Of a DNA stretch of 64,000 bases, positions 50,812 through 58,894 are shown one piece after another. Position 1 is the stretch's first letter. Each line of letters opens with the position of its first letter. Under the pieces are notes generated by a model that was not told the DNA's origin, ran no database searches, and was given only the letters and a program-made list of their open reading frames with translations. The stretch is from an uncultured Cytophagales bacterium (lineage in GTDB: Bacteria > Bacteroidota > Bacteroidia > Cytophagales > Thermonemataceae): contig CALEMF010000047.1 of assembly GCA_937911505.1 (NCBI GenBank), positions 1-64,000 of the forward strand. Direction: 5' to 3'. A program made the position numbers and the translations under genes.

Positions 50812-51857
50812 AGATTGATAACCTAGCAGAAATTGAAGAGTATTACCAAGCACTACTAAATAGAGATCCTAATTACATAGGGATTTTTTATGTAGCTGTA
50901 AAAACTACTTCCGTATTTTGTATTTCAACTTGTAGAGCAAGAAAACCCAAAAAAGAAAATGTGGTTTTCTATAAAACCTACTCAGAAGCATTAACACAGG
51001 GCTTCAGGCCTTGTAAAATATGTTGCCCAACAGAAAATTCACATCAAATACCCAAGCAAATTAAAGCAGCTATAAAAATTGTTAAAGAAAACGCCAAAAA
51101 ACGCATATCAGATGCGCAACTAAGAGATAACCAAATCAGCCCTGATCTAGTAAGACGCTGGTTTAAGAAGAATTATGGCATTACCTTTCATACCTTCCAA
51201 CGTATGTATAGAATCAACAATGCTTACAAGGAATTGAGGGATGGAAAAACTGCCACTGAAGTAGCTTTTGAGATGGGATATGAGTCTTTAAGTGGTTTTG
51301 GATACACGTACAAGAAAATACTCGGTAACTCACCTTCTAATGTTAACTACAAGGAAACCATTTTAATCAATAGGCTGGCTACCCCAATAGGGCCTATGTT
51401 TGTTTGCGCAACAAAGAAAGGGATATGCCTACTAGAGTTTACAAACCGAAAGAAGCTTGAAGCAGAATTCGCAGCGCTACAAAAAGTACTTAACGCAAAA
51501 ATTATAGTTGGTGAAAACAAACATATTATTCAGTTGAGAAAAGAGATAGAAGAGTATTTCCAAAAGAAAAGAGTAACGTTTGAAGTACCTTTGCACACAC
51601 CGGGAACAAGTTTTCAAAACGAAGTTTGGAATGCTGTAAAGAATATATCTTTTGGTACTACAGTTACTTATCAATCAGTTGCCCAGAAAATAAATAGCCC
51701 CAAGGCAGTAAGAGCGGTAGCAAATGCCAACGGACATAATAGAATCGCAATAGTGATCCCCTGTCATCGTATTATCAGAAAAAGTGGAAACCTAGGAGGT
51801 TATGGAGGTGGGTTGAAAAGAAAACAATGGCTCATTGCATTTGAGAAAGCACAATAA
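50808..51857 (+). CDS. ada: Bifunctional Ada: methylphosphotriester sensor, AraC-type activator and O6-alkylguanine transferase
   Basis: A 349-residue Ada protein with all three parts. Residues 1-80: zinc domain with Cys38, Cys42, Cys69 and Cys72 (the same numbers as in E. coli), Cys38 accepting methyl groups from DNA phosphotriesters. Residues 84-180: AraC-type helix-turn-helix (R-W-F-K-K-N-Y-G-I-T-F-H-T-F-Q-R, then G-Y-E-S-L-S-G-F-G-Y). Residues 185-349: methyltransferase with V-I-P-C-H-R-I-I, acceptor Cys319, and G-G-Y-G-G-G-L-K-R-K. It removes alkyl groups from O6-guanine and switches on the adaptive response. The start overlaps the stop of the PEP mutase-like gene (ATGA), so that enzyme is likely part of an alkylation-linked operon here. 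Confidence 0.95.
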   Translation: MKIDNLAEIEEYYQALLNRDPNYIGIFYVAVKTTSVFCISTCRARKPKKENVVFYKTYSEALTQGFRPCKICCPTENSHQIPKQIKAAIKIVKENAKKRISDAQLRDNQISPDLVRRWFKKNYGITFHTFQRMYRINNAYKELRDGKTATEVAFEMGYESLSGFGYTYKKILGNSPSNVNYKETILINRLATPIGPMFVCATKKGICLLEFTNRKKLEAEFAALQKVLNAKIIVGENKHIIQLRKEIEEYFQKKRVTFEVPLHTPGTSFQNEVWNAVKNISFGTTVTYQSVAQKINSPKAVRAVANANGHNRIAIVIPCHRIIRKSGNLGGYGGGLKRKQWLIAFEKAQ

Positions 51858-51903
51858 CGCTCTTTTCGATAAATACTAATTGATATTGCTCATCAAAGGA
51901 GCA

Positions 51904-52572
51904 TCAAGCACGCTGTGTAGTTTCTAATTGTTTAAGTGTTTGAATAGTAGCCATTGGATCCTCTGAGCGAAAAATAAAACTACCCGCTACAAGTATATCA
52001 GCACCTTGCCTGAGTAATTCGGGGGCATTTTCACTATTAACGCCTCCATCTATTTCTATCAAGGTAGGTGCTTGCTTGGCAGTTATGAGCTGGCGGAGCT
52101 TCCTTATCTTTTCAAATGTTTGTGCAATGAATTTTTGCCCACCGAAGCCCGGATTGACAGACATCATACATACCACTTCTATTTCTTGAATAACATCTTC
52201 TAGCACCTGTACAGGCGTATGTGGGTTTATCGCCACGCCTGCCTTACAGCCTAGCGCCTTTATTTTTTGTAGCGTGCTGTGCAGATGAGGACAAGCCTCA
52301 TAATGTACTGAAATAACAGAAGCACCTACCTTTTGAAAAGCTTCTAGATAGTGTTCAGGTTGCGTAATCATCAAGTGCACGTCTAAAGGTTTTGTAGCGT
52401 GCCGTTGAATGGCTTGACAGACGGGTAAACCAAAAGAAATATTAGGAACAAAAACACCATCCATAATATCAATATGAAGCCAGTCAGCAGCACTTTCGTT
52501 AAGCATTTTTACATCTCTTTCTAGATTAGCAAAGTCGGCAGCCAGTAAAGATGGGGCAATGATAGGCGTCAT
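51904..52572 (-). CDS. rpe: Ribulose-phosphate 3-epimerase
   Basis: A 222-residue TIM-barrel enzyme of the pentose phosphate pathway, interconverting ribulose 5-phosphate and xylulose 5-phosphate. Motifs: P-S-L-L-A-A-D-F-A-N-L near 7-17 (Asp proton shuttle), L-H-I-D-I-M-D-G-V-F-V-P-N-I-S-F-G near 32-48 (metal His/Asp), D-V-H-L-M-I (72-77), H-Y-E-A near 95, M-S-V-N-P-G-F-G-G-Q-K-F (138-149) and E-I-D-G-G-V-N near 172. Complete. It converges with ada and is divergent from tonB. Confidence 0.97.
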   Translation of the reverse strand: MTPIIAPSLLAADFANLERDVKMLNESAADWLHIDIMDGVFVPNISFGLPVCQAIQRHATKPLDVHLMITQPEHYLEAFQKVGASVISVHYEACPHLHSTLQKIKALGCKAGVAINPHTPVQVLEDVIQEIEVVCMMSVNPGFGGQKFIAQTFEKIRKLRQLITAKQAPTLIEIDGGVNSENAPELLRQGADILVAGSFIFRSEDPMATIQTLKQLETTQRA

Positions 52573-52605
52573 ATCTCGTCAGAAAAATTATATAGGTTAG
52601 CATAA

Positions 52606-52613
52606 CAAAGGTA
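52606..52613 (-). promoter_or_regulatory. Putative -7 element for rpe
   Basis: Minus strand reads TACCTTTG, matching TAnnTTTG, 33 bases before the rpe ATG at 52572. The -33 region lacks a clean TTG. Confidence 0.4.
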
Positions 52614-52691
52614 CAACTAATCTCTCTTTTCTGGAAAAAAGACATTTTATTTTAAAAAATGATACGTTTACAGTTAATGACTGCACTATTA

Positions 52692-52723
52692 TTGAGAAAA
52701 TAATATATAAAAAAATAGTTTAG
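52692..52723 (+). promoter_or_regulatory. Putative promoter of tonB
   Basis: TTG at 52692-52694, 21-base spacer, TAGTTTAG at 52716-52723 (one mismatch to TAnnTTTG), 24 bases before the ATG at 52748. Confidence 0.4.
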
Positions 52724-52747
52724 GTATAAATAACAAAATTTTATTCT

Positions 52748-53458
52748 ATGACGTGTAAGAAAAATCCACAATTGGATACCTTCAGAAAAACCCATCTTTT
52801 CTTCTTGGTAGGACTTATCTTATCACTGAGCTTAGTAATTACGGCTTTTGAATGGCGTACACTACTAGTAACCCCTATTGTGATAGAGTCTGTAGAAGAC
52901 AATACGATATTTGAAGAAGTAACCCCCGTACAGTACCGTACTGAACAGCCAGAAGTGCAAGCACCTGCCCCTCGGCAAGAGACTGACCGCTGGATTGTAA
53001 AAGAAGACTACGAGCCACCCCGAGAGAAAGAACGAAAAGAAACGCAACAGCCTACTGCAGACGAGCCTTCACCTCATCCCTTAACAGAAATAAATGCCAC
53101 AAAACCCTCTCACAAACCCATAGAGATGGTAAAAGAACCAGTAGTGTTAGTACCTGATGTACAAGCAAAGCCTGAAGGAGGTTATGAGGCTTTTTATCAA
53201 TACATTCGAAAAAATGTAGAATATCCTAACGAAGATAAACGAATAGGTCGTTCAGGAACTGTGTACCTGACTTTTGTGGTAGAAACAGACGGTACTTTGA
53301 CAGATATAGAGATAGTAAGAGGGGTGAGTAATAGCATAGATGCCGCTGCTTTAGAGACCCTAAAGAAATGTCCTATTAAATGGCAGCCGGGCGTGTATCG
53401 TCATCAGCCGGTAAGAGTAAGGATGACCATCCCGATTAGGTTCGCCCTACAACGATAA
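52748..53458 (+). CDS. tonB: TonB-family energy transducer
   Basis: A 236-residue protein carrying energy from the inner membrane to outer-membrane receptors. One membrane helix at about 16-36 (L-F-F-L-V-G-L-I-L-S-L-S-L-V-I-T-A), a Pro/Glu/Lys-rich periplasmic spacer (45-145) and a TonB_C domain (about 155-236): F-Y-Q-Y-I-R-K-N-V-E-Y-P, G-R-S-G-T-V-Y-L-T-F-V-V-E-T-D-G-T-L-T-D-I-E-I-V-R-G, A-A-L-E-T-L-K-K-C-P-I-K-W-Q-P-G. This layout is standard for Bacteroidota TonB. No exbB/exbD next to it. A hairpin terminator follows at 53485. Confidence 0.93.
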   Translation: MTCKKNPQLDTFRKTHLFFLVGLILSLSLVITAFEWRTLLVTPIVIESVEDNTIFEEVTPVQYRTEQPEVQAPAPRQETDRWIVKEDYEPPREKERKETQQPTADEPSPHPLTEINATKPSHKPIEMVKEPVVLVPDVQAKPEGGYEAFYQYIRKNVEYPNEDKRIGRSGTVYLTFVVETDGTLTDIEIVRGVSNSIDAAALETLKKCPIKWQPGVYRHQPVRVRMTIPIRFALQR

Positions 53459-53484
53459 AGAAACATAACTTGGTAATTATTGTT

Positions 53485-53516
53485 AAAAGTTCAGTTATCT
53501 TTATGGCTGAACTTTT
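53485..53516 (+). terminator. Hairpin terminator after tonB
   Basis: AAAAGTTCAG (53485-53494) and CTGAACTTTT (53507-53516) form a perfect 10-bp stem with a 12-base loop, 27 bases after the tonB stop and before the next gene's ATG. Confidence 0.75.
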
Positions 53517-53542
53517 ATTGTGTCATTGTTCTCTACTGCTAT

Positions 53543-54799
53543 ATGAATATGCGTAGTATCATAGGTATTATCTTCTTTTATTGCTTGGTAGGTACACTAC
53601 AAGCACAAGACATGCAGCGTGTCAAGCGTGTGCTCGATACGCTCTGCTCTCCTGAAATGGCCGGCAGAGGATACCTTGAAGCAGGAGATAAGAAAGCTGC
53701 CAGCTACATTGCGCAGCAATTTAAAGAAATTGGCTTGCAATCATTCAATGAAGATTACTTCCAGTTTTTTCAGCTTTCCGTCAATACTTTTCCTAAAAAA
53801 ATACGCCTGCGCCTCGATCGAAAAAAGCTTACTTTAGGTGACGATTATATTGTCAACGCTGTTTCTTCCACTGCAAGAGGAGGAGGGCGTATCTATTATC
53901 TCGATACATTGATTTTTACAGACCAAACTGCCAGAGAGACTTTTCTAAATACAGACGTAGATAACAAAGTACTCGTCTATCACCGCAAAGATTATGAGCG
54001 ACTGGCTGAACTACCAGTTAATGTCGTAAAGAAAGTCTATGAAGCCAAAGCAGTTATCGAGTTGCAAGACAAACTGACTGCTGCTGTTTCTACCAAGGCT
54101 ATAGAGACGGCTATTTTTGAGGTAGACAGTAGTTTATTTGCGGAACGTCCCACCAGAGCTAGGTTCAGAATAACTAACGAGTTTATAGAAAAATATACCT
54201 CACAAAATGTAATAGGGTACGTAGAAGGCACTACCTATCCTAGTAAATTTTTGGTTATTACAGCCCATTACGATCACCTTGGGAAGATGGACAATATTTA
54301 TTTCCCTGGGGCCAACGATAACGCTAGCGGTATTTCTATGTTGTTAGAATTGGCGAGGCATTATAAAAAAAATAGACCTGCTTACTCTATAGTATTTATG
54401 GCTTTTGGTGCAGAAGAGGTAGGCTTGATCGGTTCTCAGTACTACACAGAGCACCCCTTGTTTCCACTCGACCAAATACGCTTTCTCATCAATATAGATT
54501 TGGTAGGTACCGGCGATGATGGGATTACAGTGGTCAACGGAAGTGTGTTTGAGAGAGGTTTTAAGCTATTACAGGAGATTAATGAGCAAAACCAATACAT
54601 AAAGCGTATTAACAAACGAGGTGCTGCCCCCAATTCTGACCACTATTTCTTTTATAGAAAGAAAGTACCTAGTTTTTTCATTTATACCTTAGGTGGTATT
54701 AAGGCGTACCACGATGTAAATGATAAAGCTGCTACGCTGCCCCTTACCAGCTATAAAGAAGTATTTGCTTTGCTTACTGAATTTTTTGATCAAATATAG
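53543..54799 (+). CDS. M28-family secreted zinc peptidase
   Basis: A 418-residue exported aminopeptidase-like protein. The frame opens at 53480 inside the preceding terminator; ATG 53543 gives a clean signal peptide (M-N-M-R-S-I-I-G-I-I-F-F-Y-C-L-V-G-T-L-Q-A). An N-terminal domain of 200 residues (P-E-M-A-G-R-G near 39, protease-associated-like) is followed by the di-zinc catalytic domain: I-T-A-H-Y-D-H-L-G (His ligand), G-A-N-D-N-A-S-G-I (bridging Asp), F-G-A-E-E-V-G-L-I-G-S (catalytic Glu pair), N-I-D-L-V-G (Asp) and P-N-S-D-H-Y-F-F (His). It removes N-terminal residues from peptides outside the cytoplasm. First gene of an operon with lpxH (2-base gap) and a propeller-like gene. Confidence 0.93.
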   Translation: MNMRSIIGIIFFYCLVGTLQAQDMQRVKRVLDTLCSPEMAGRGYLEAGDKKAASYIAQQFKEIGLQSFNEDYFQFFQLSVNTFPKKIRLRLDRKKLTLGDDYIVNAVSSTARGGGRIYYLDTLIFTDQTARETFLNTDVDNKVLVYHRKDYERLAELPVNVVKKVYEAKAVIELQDKLTAAVSTKAIETAIFEVDSSLFAERPTRARFRITNEFIEKYTSQNVIGYVEGTTYPSKFLVITAHYDHLGKMDNIYFPGANDNASGISMLLELARHYKKNRPAYSIVFMAFGAEEVGLIGSQYYTEHPLFPLDQIRFLINIDLVGTGDDGITVVNGSVFERGFKLLQEINEQNQYIKRINKRGAAPNSDHYFFYRKKVPSFFIYTLGGIKAYHDVNDKAATLPLTSYKEVFALLTEFFDQI

Positions 54800-54801
54800 C
54801 T

Positions 54802-55581
54802 ATGAACGCTACTCAAGAGCCTATTTCGATCAAATTACCTCTAGGTAAGCAAGTTTTTTTTGCTTCTGACTTCCACTTGGGTGTACCTAACGAAGCGGCT
54901 AGCCGCGCACGAGAACGAAAAATAGTACATTGGCTCGATACAATTGCCCCACAAGCACATACCATTTTTTTACTTGGCGATCTCTTCGATTTCTGGTTCG
55001 AGTATAAGCATGTCATTCCTAAAGGTTTTATTCGTTTTCAAGGAAAGCTCGCCGAACTGGTAGACGCAGGCATCCATATTATATTTTTTACAGGCAATCA
55101 CGACTTGTGGCTATTCGATTATTTCCCCAAAGAGTTGGGTATACCTGTTTATCGCTCTCCTCATACTGTACTTATCAATGATTTTCGCCTTTATGTAGGC
55201 CATGGAGATGGTTTAGGCAAAGGCGATAAGACGTACAAAGTGTTGAAAAAGCTATTTCAAAGTCGGTTTCTACAGTGGCTCTTTACACAGGTTCATCCAG
55301 ATCGAGGAATTGGATTTGCCAACTGGTGGTCACGTAAAAGTCGTGCAGCGAATGTACAAAAAGACGAAGAGTTTTTGGGAGAAGAAGAGTGGCTTTGGGC
55401 TTACAGTAAAGAAGTAGAGAAGCGCCACCACCATGATGGATATGTTTTTGGACACAGACACCTTCCCTTGAATCTAGAAGTAGGTGAGGCAAGCAGGTAC
55501 ATTAATCTAGGAGAATGGTTTAAATGTTGTACTTATGCGCGTTGTGATGGACAAACAATTGAATTACTAAAATTTACATGA
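54802..55581 (+). CDS. lpxH: UDP-2,3-diacylglucosamine diphosphatase
   Basis: A 259-residue peripheral inner-membrane enzyme that cuts UDP-2,3-diacylglucosamine to lipid X in lipid A synthesis. It has the calcineurin-like metal motifs in order: F-A-S-D-F-H-L-G (D-x-H, 20-27), L-L-G-D-L-F-D-F-W-F-E near 58, T-G-N-H-D-L-W near 93, V-G-H-G-D-G-L and the final V-F-G-H-R-H (about 216-221). Length is close to other Bacteroidota LpxH. The product is needed for outer membrane assembly, so this gene is probably essential. It starts two bases after the peptidase stop and overlaps the next gene by 4 bases (ATGA). Confidence 0.93.
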   Translation: MNATQEPISIKLPLGKQVFFASDFHLGVPNEAASRARERKIVHWLDTIAPQAHTIFLLGDLFDFWFEYKHVIPKGFIRFQGKLAELVDAGIHIIFFTGNHDLWLFDYFPKELGIPVYRSPHTVLINDFRLYVGHGDGLGKGDKTYKVLKKLFQSRFLQWLFTQVHPDRGIGFANWWSRKSRAANVQKDEEFLGEEEWLWAYSKEVEKRHHHDGYVFGHRHLPLNLEVGEASRYINLGEWFKCCTYARCDGQTIELLKFT

Positions 55582-56384
55582 AAGTAAGTCTCTACATCTG
55601 GTGGTTAGGTATGTTATGGATGCAGCAAGTTACTGCCCAATCGTTCACGTTTCAACGAACAGTAAGGATTCCACTCGCGCAGCAAGTCTCCGTGGATCGC
55701 TATAAAAATATCTATCTTGCTGACCAAAAAGGGAATGTCATCCAGTACAATGTACAAGGAGATAGCCTGCGTACTTTCTCTCCACAAAAGTTAGGAGATA
55801 TCTCTTGGCTAGAAGCATGGCCTACAGTACGTATCTTTGTATTCTACAAAGATTTTCAAGAGTACCTATACCTTAACCGCTTCTTAACCCCTAGCGAACG
55901 CATAGCTATCGACGAGCGTTATGTGGGCTTTGCGCGTGTAGCTACTTTATCGCCAGACAATGGTATTTGGGCCTTTGATGATACAGACTTCAGCCTAAAG
56001 AAGTACAATCCTCAGCTACAAACGCTACAAGTAAATACTCCTTGCGATCTCTTACTCAATGCACAAGATTATAACTTGCAGTTTATCAAGGAGTACCAAA
56101 ATCAAGTGTTCTTATGCGATCAAAATTCAGGTATCTTGATATTTGATAACTTAGGAAATTTTAAGAAAAAATTGTATCTTCGACCTTCTACAAATATAGG
56201 TTTTTGGAATGATTGGATCTATTTTGTAGATGAGCAAAAGAAATTATCTTTACAACATATATACAGTACTGAATTAAAACAAATCGACTTGCCTATTGAG
56301 CAATCTTACAACCAAGTGATATTTATGGGAGATACAGTGGTACTTTTGGATAAATCCAAAATGCACCTTTATCATATGAAATAA
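55578..56384 (+). CDS. Secreted propeller-like protein downstream of lpxH
   Basis: A 268-residue exported protein of unknown function. Signal peptide 1-20 (L-Y-I-W-W-L-G-M-L-W-M-Q-Q-V-T-A). The mature part shows propeller-like repeats: V-D-R-Y-K-N-I-Y-L-A-D-Q-K-G-N-V-I-Q-Y-N, L-S-P-D-N-G-I-W-A-F-D-D-T-D-F-S-L-K-K-Y-N and Q-V-F-L-C-D-Q-N-S-G-I-L-I-F-D-N-L-G, like NHL-type blades. Homologues next to lpxH are not something I can name. The overlap of start and stop codons with lpxH means translation is coupled, which suggests a role near the outer membrane, but this is inference from the operon only. Confidence 0.75.
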   Translation: MKVSLYIWWLGMLWMQQVTAQSFTFQRTVRIPLAQQVSVDRYKNIYLADQKGNVIQYNVQGDSLRTFSPQKLGDISWLEAWPTVRIFVFYKDFQEYLYLNRFLTPSERIAIDERYVGFARVATLSPDNGIWAFDDTDFSLKKYNPQLQTLQVNTPCDLLLNAQDYNLQFIKEYQNQVFLCDQNSGILIFDNLGNFKKKLYLRPSTNIGFWNDWIYFVDEQKKLSLQHIYSTELKQIDLPIEQSYNQVIFMGDTVVLLDKSKMHLYHMK

Positions 56385-56451
56385 TTATCAAAAAAGTGGA
56401 TGCTTTGGCAAGGTTTTAGAATAGGCAAACGGAAGAAAGGAAAAGACGTCT

Positions 56452-56826
56452 ATGAAGAAAACCCATACACACAAAAAACTTCTATTGAGTATTGTAGCCG
56501 TGCTAGCTCTTTGGATAAGTACTCCTACAACTATACAAGCACAAATGAGGAGTGAGAATAACGCACAGATACAGGGAGGCAATATAGATTTTGAAGTGAA
56601 GCCCTCTGGTAATAGAAGGTTTACAATCTACTTTAATAACAGTAATAATACTTTGGTGCAGGTAAGGATATACGATGTTATTGGTAATATGGTGAAAGAG
56701 GAAGTAGTAAGCGCCAAAGGGAAGTTTAGTAAAGAGTATGATATGTCTCAAAATAAATCTGAGGTATTCATCGTAGAAGTAGGCAACACAAAATACAGTA
56801 CAACCAAACGGGTATTTTTACAATAA
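56452..56826 (+). CDS. Free-standing type IX sorting-domain-like mini-protein
   Basis: A 124-residue secreted protein: signal peptide at 1-30 (L-L-L-S-I-V-A-V-L-A-L-W-I-S-T-P) and then one domain of about 85 residues. That domain reads like the C-terminal sorting domain of type IX-secreted proteins: F-E-V-K-P-S-G-N-R-R-F-T-I-Y-F-N, V-Q-V-R-I-Y-D-V-I-G-N-M-V-K-E-E, a G-K-F-S-K-E-Y-D-M-S turn, V-F-I-V-E-V-G-N-T-K-Y-S-T-T-K-R-V-F-L-Q at the very end. Usually this domain is the tail of a big cargo protein; here it is almost the whole mature protein. It is closed by a terminator at 56853. It may be a stand-alone Por-secretion-type domain or a small beta-sandwich that only looks similar. Confidence 0.65.
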   Translation: MKKTHTHKKLLLSIVAVLALWISTPTTIQAQMRSENNAQIQGGNIDFEVKPSGNRRFTIYFNNSNNTLVQVRIYDVIGNMVKEEVVSAKGKFSKEYDMSQNKSEVFIVEVGNTKYSTTKRVFLQ

Positions 56827-56852
56827 TAATATTTGCATTCGTTAGCATAAGG

Positions 56853-56884
56853 AGCTACCTTTTTAGTAAAGGGTAGCTTTTTTG
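56853..56884 (+). terminator. Intrinsic terminator after the mini-protein gene
   Basis: AGCTACC (56853-56859) pairs with GGTAGCT (56872-56878) and is followed by TTTTTT, 26 bases after the stop codon; the next gene starts at once behind it. Confidence 0.75.
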
Positions 56885-56887
56885 TAT

Positions 56888-57502
56888 ATGATATACCAGA
56901 AAATCATAAAGCCTACAGCAGATAGAGTAGTAGCCATTATTCTGTTATTGGTCTGTAGTCCCATATTGATCATTCTAATTATGATACAAGCCCTCGCCTA
57001 TAGAGGTAATATCTTTTATCGACAAGCGCGCGTAGGATACCATCAGCAGCCTTTCCTTATATTTAAGTTTACTACCATGCGACCCGCTCACCCTCAATCT
57101 GGCGTGAGGCTCACGGACAAAGCGCGTATTACAAAACTAGGAGAAGTTTTAAGGAAAACACACTTAGATGAATTACCACAACTCTATAATATCCTGAGGG
57201 GAGAAATGAGCTTTGTTGGCCCACGTCCACTACTGCCTGCTTACTTAGCGCATTACACTTTTACAGAACAACAAAGGCATGATGTAACCGCTGGTCTTAC
57301 AGGCCTAGCACAAATTAATGGAGGGCAATCACTAGCCTGGTCTAAAAAAATGGCTTGGGATGTTTGGTATGTACGGCATCAAAGCTTTCGGTTAGATATG
57401 TATATTTTATGGAAAACAGCACAGAAGCTCCTACGGCCTGATCCTCAGGAAGTGTTTCATCATGAAACAAATTATACGTTCAAATCGAAACAATTAAAAT
57501 AA
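56888..57502 (+). CDS. Polyprenyl-phosphate sugar-1-phosphate transferase (WcaJ/WbaP type)
   Basis: A 204-residue membrane enzyme that transfers a sugar-phosphate to undecaprenyl phosphate, the first step of a polysaccharide repeat unit. TTG 56882 is in the terminator's T run; ATG 56888 is preferred. One membrane helix (12-37, A-I-I-L-L-L-V-C-S-P-I-L-I-I-L-I) precedes the catalytic part: F-Y-R-Q-A-R-V-G, F-L-I-F-K-F-T-T-M-R-P near 55-65 (usual form K-F-R-S-M), L-R-K-T-H-L-D-E-L-P-Q-L-Y-N-I-L-R-G-E-M-S-F-V-G-P-R-P and G-L-T-G-L-A-Q-I-N-G. It is the short, single-domain type. No other polysaccharide genes are nearby. Confidence 0.93.
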   Translation: MIYQKIIKPTADRVVAIILLLVCSPILIILIMIQALAYRGNIFYRQARVGYHQQPFLIFKFTTMRPAHPQSGVRLTDKARITKLGEVLRKTHLDELPQLYNILRGEMSFVGPRPLLPAYLAHYTFTEQQRHDVTAGLTGLAQINGGQSLAWSKKMAWDVWYVRHQSFRLDMYILWKTAQKLLRPDPQEVFHHETNYTFKSKQLK

Positions 57503-57590
57503 GGGCTTGTTGTTAAGTAATTGACCATCAGTAATTTGTGAAAAAGGAACGATTTTGGGCAATGAATTAATAAATACTAACCAATAGGAT

Positions 57591-58298
57591 ATGATACGGC
57601 TCGAACACATTGAAAAATTCTACAAAAACGGCACACAAAAAGTGTACGTGCTACGAGACATTAACTTACAGATAGACGAAGGAGCGTTCGTCACCTTTAT
57701 GGGACCTAGCGGTGTAGGTAAGTCCACCTTACTTAACATCATTGGTGGGCTAGAGGCACCCAATAACGGTACTTATCATTTTTACGATGAAGCAGTACAC
57801 ACACTCAATGAACGTAAAAGAACGACACTACATCAAAAATACATGGGTTTTGTATTTCAAGCCTATCATCTTATAGATGAAATGACAGTCTATGAAAATA
57901 TAGAAATGCCCTTGCTGTATAGAAACGTAAAAGAAAAAGAACGTAAAAGCATTGTAGCAGAAATTTTAGATCGCTTCCAGATAGTTGCGAAGAAAAACCT
58001 CTTTCCAGAGCAGCTATCAGGCGGACAGCAACAACTTGTAGGCGTTGCGAGAGCCATTGTGGGAAAACCTAAATTACTCTTAGCCGACGAGCCTACAGGG
58101 AATTTACATTCAAAGCAAAGTGAAGAAATTATGCAGCTTTTTGTAGAGCTCAATAAAGAGGGAACAACCATCATTCAAGTGACCCACGCAGCGCAAAATG
58201 CCGCCTACGGTAATCGTATCATTACGCTAGAAGATGGCTGGATTAAATCAGATGAGAAAAATACCTCAGCCACAAGTCGTCAAGTAGCAGGAAGTTAG
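57591..58298 (+). CDS. ABC transporter ATP-binding protein (LolD/MacB type)
   Basis: A 235-residue ATPase for an FtsX-like permease. Walker A G-P-S-G-V-G-K-S-T at 39-47, Q-loop F-Q-A-Y near 90, signature L-S-G-G-Q-Q-Q at 143-149, Walker B L-L-L-A-D-E-P-T-G-N-L at 164-174, H-loop in V-T-H-A. The sequence style fits the LolD/MacB/FtsE group, which drives lipoprotein release, peptide or drug export, or cell-wall hydrolase control. No permease lies beside it; the two-module permease at 42035-44392 is the nearest possible partner. Its stop overlaps by 4 bases with the stop region of the convergent gene at 58295. Confidence 0.92.
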   Translation: MIRLEHIEKFYKNGTQKVYVLRDINLQIDEGAFVTFMGPSGVGKSTLLNIIGGLEAPNNGTYHFYDEAVHTLNERKRTTLHQKYMGFVFQAYHLIDEMTVYENIEMPLLYRNVKEKERKSIVAEILDRFQIVAKKNLFPEQLSGGQQQLVGVARAIVGKPKLLLADEPTGNLHSKQSEEIMQLFVELNKEGTTIIQVTHAAQNAAYGNRIITLEDGWIKSDEKNTSATSRQVAGS

Positions 58299-58870
58299 TC
58301 AAATTCGTATTCGTAGAAGGTAATCTCTAGAATAGCCAAAGCCAAAAGCCACTTTTCCTCTGCAGGAGTTGGTGTATCTTTCATCATAAGGAGCGGTACA
58401 CTTAAATCGCTTTTACCTCTGTAAAACTCACTATCTGCATAGTCTTGTGCGATCCAACTATCGGCTAAGTGTCTTTGATGTAGTGTGATCGGATAGTAAT
58501 AGATGCCAGTAGCATATTCGAATTTATTTCCTCTGTCTGTGGGTCGGTCTATTCGACCAACGACTCTACCTTGCGCATCCACCAAACTGTTATCACTTGC
58601 TACAGTTCCCAAGCGCTGACCATCGAATTGGATGGTAAAAGTACGCTCTTTTATTTCATAAAATAAGTCGAAGTCAGTAGAAGAGGCAAATATATAACCC
58701 TCATTACGCCAGGCGCTTTCTACTCTATTAAAAGCAATAATAGACGCACCCGCAGGCGAATTAATAGTTCCTCTCAACCTACGAGAAGCCCCCGCCCAAT
58801 ATTTATAAGAGAGATCGGCGGTGATATCTTCATAAGTATGGCTTTTCCAAGTAGCCAGCTTTAATTTCAT
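58295..58870 (-). CDS. Hypothetical protein, tubby/LURP-like strand pattern
   Basis: A 191-residue protein not clearly assignable. It lacks a signal peptide and has a long series of alternating strands: L-R-G-T-I-N-S-P-A-G-A-S-I-I-A-F, E-G-Y-I-F-A-S-S-T-D-F-D-L-F-Y-E-I, T-F-T-I-Q-F-D-G-Q-R-L-G-T-V, V-D-A-Q-G-R-V-V-G-R-I and Y-Y-Y-P-I-T-L-H. The feel is that of LURP-one/phospholipid-scramblase (tubby-like) beta-barrels, but no hallmark motif was found, so this is only a hint. The C-terminal helix L-L-A-L-A-I-L-E-I-T-F is amphipathic to hydrophobic. It follows the 45-residue membrane gene and precedes the ABC ATPase convergently. Confidence 0.65.
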   Translation of the reverse strand: MKLKLATWKSHTYEDITADLSYKYWAGASRRLRGTINSPAGASIIAFNRVESAWRNEGYIFASSTDFDLFYEIKERTFTIQFDGQRLGTVASDNSLVDAQGRVVGRIDRPTDRGNKFEYATGIYYYPITLHQRHLADSWIAQDYADSEFYRGKSDLSVPLLMMKDTPTPAEEKWLLALAILEITFYEYEFD

Positions 58871-58894
58871 TTCAGCTACCTCGTTGGCTGCTTT

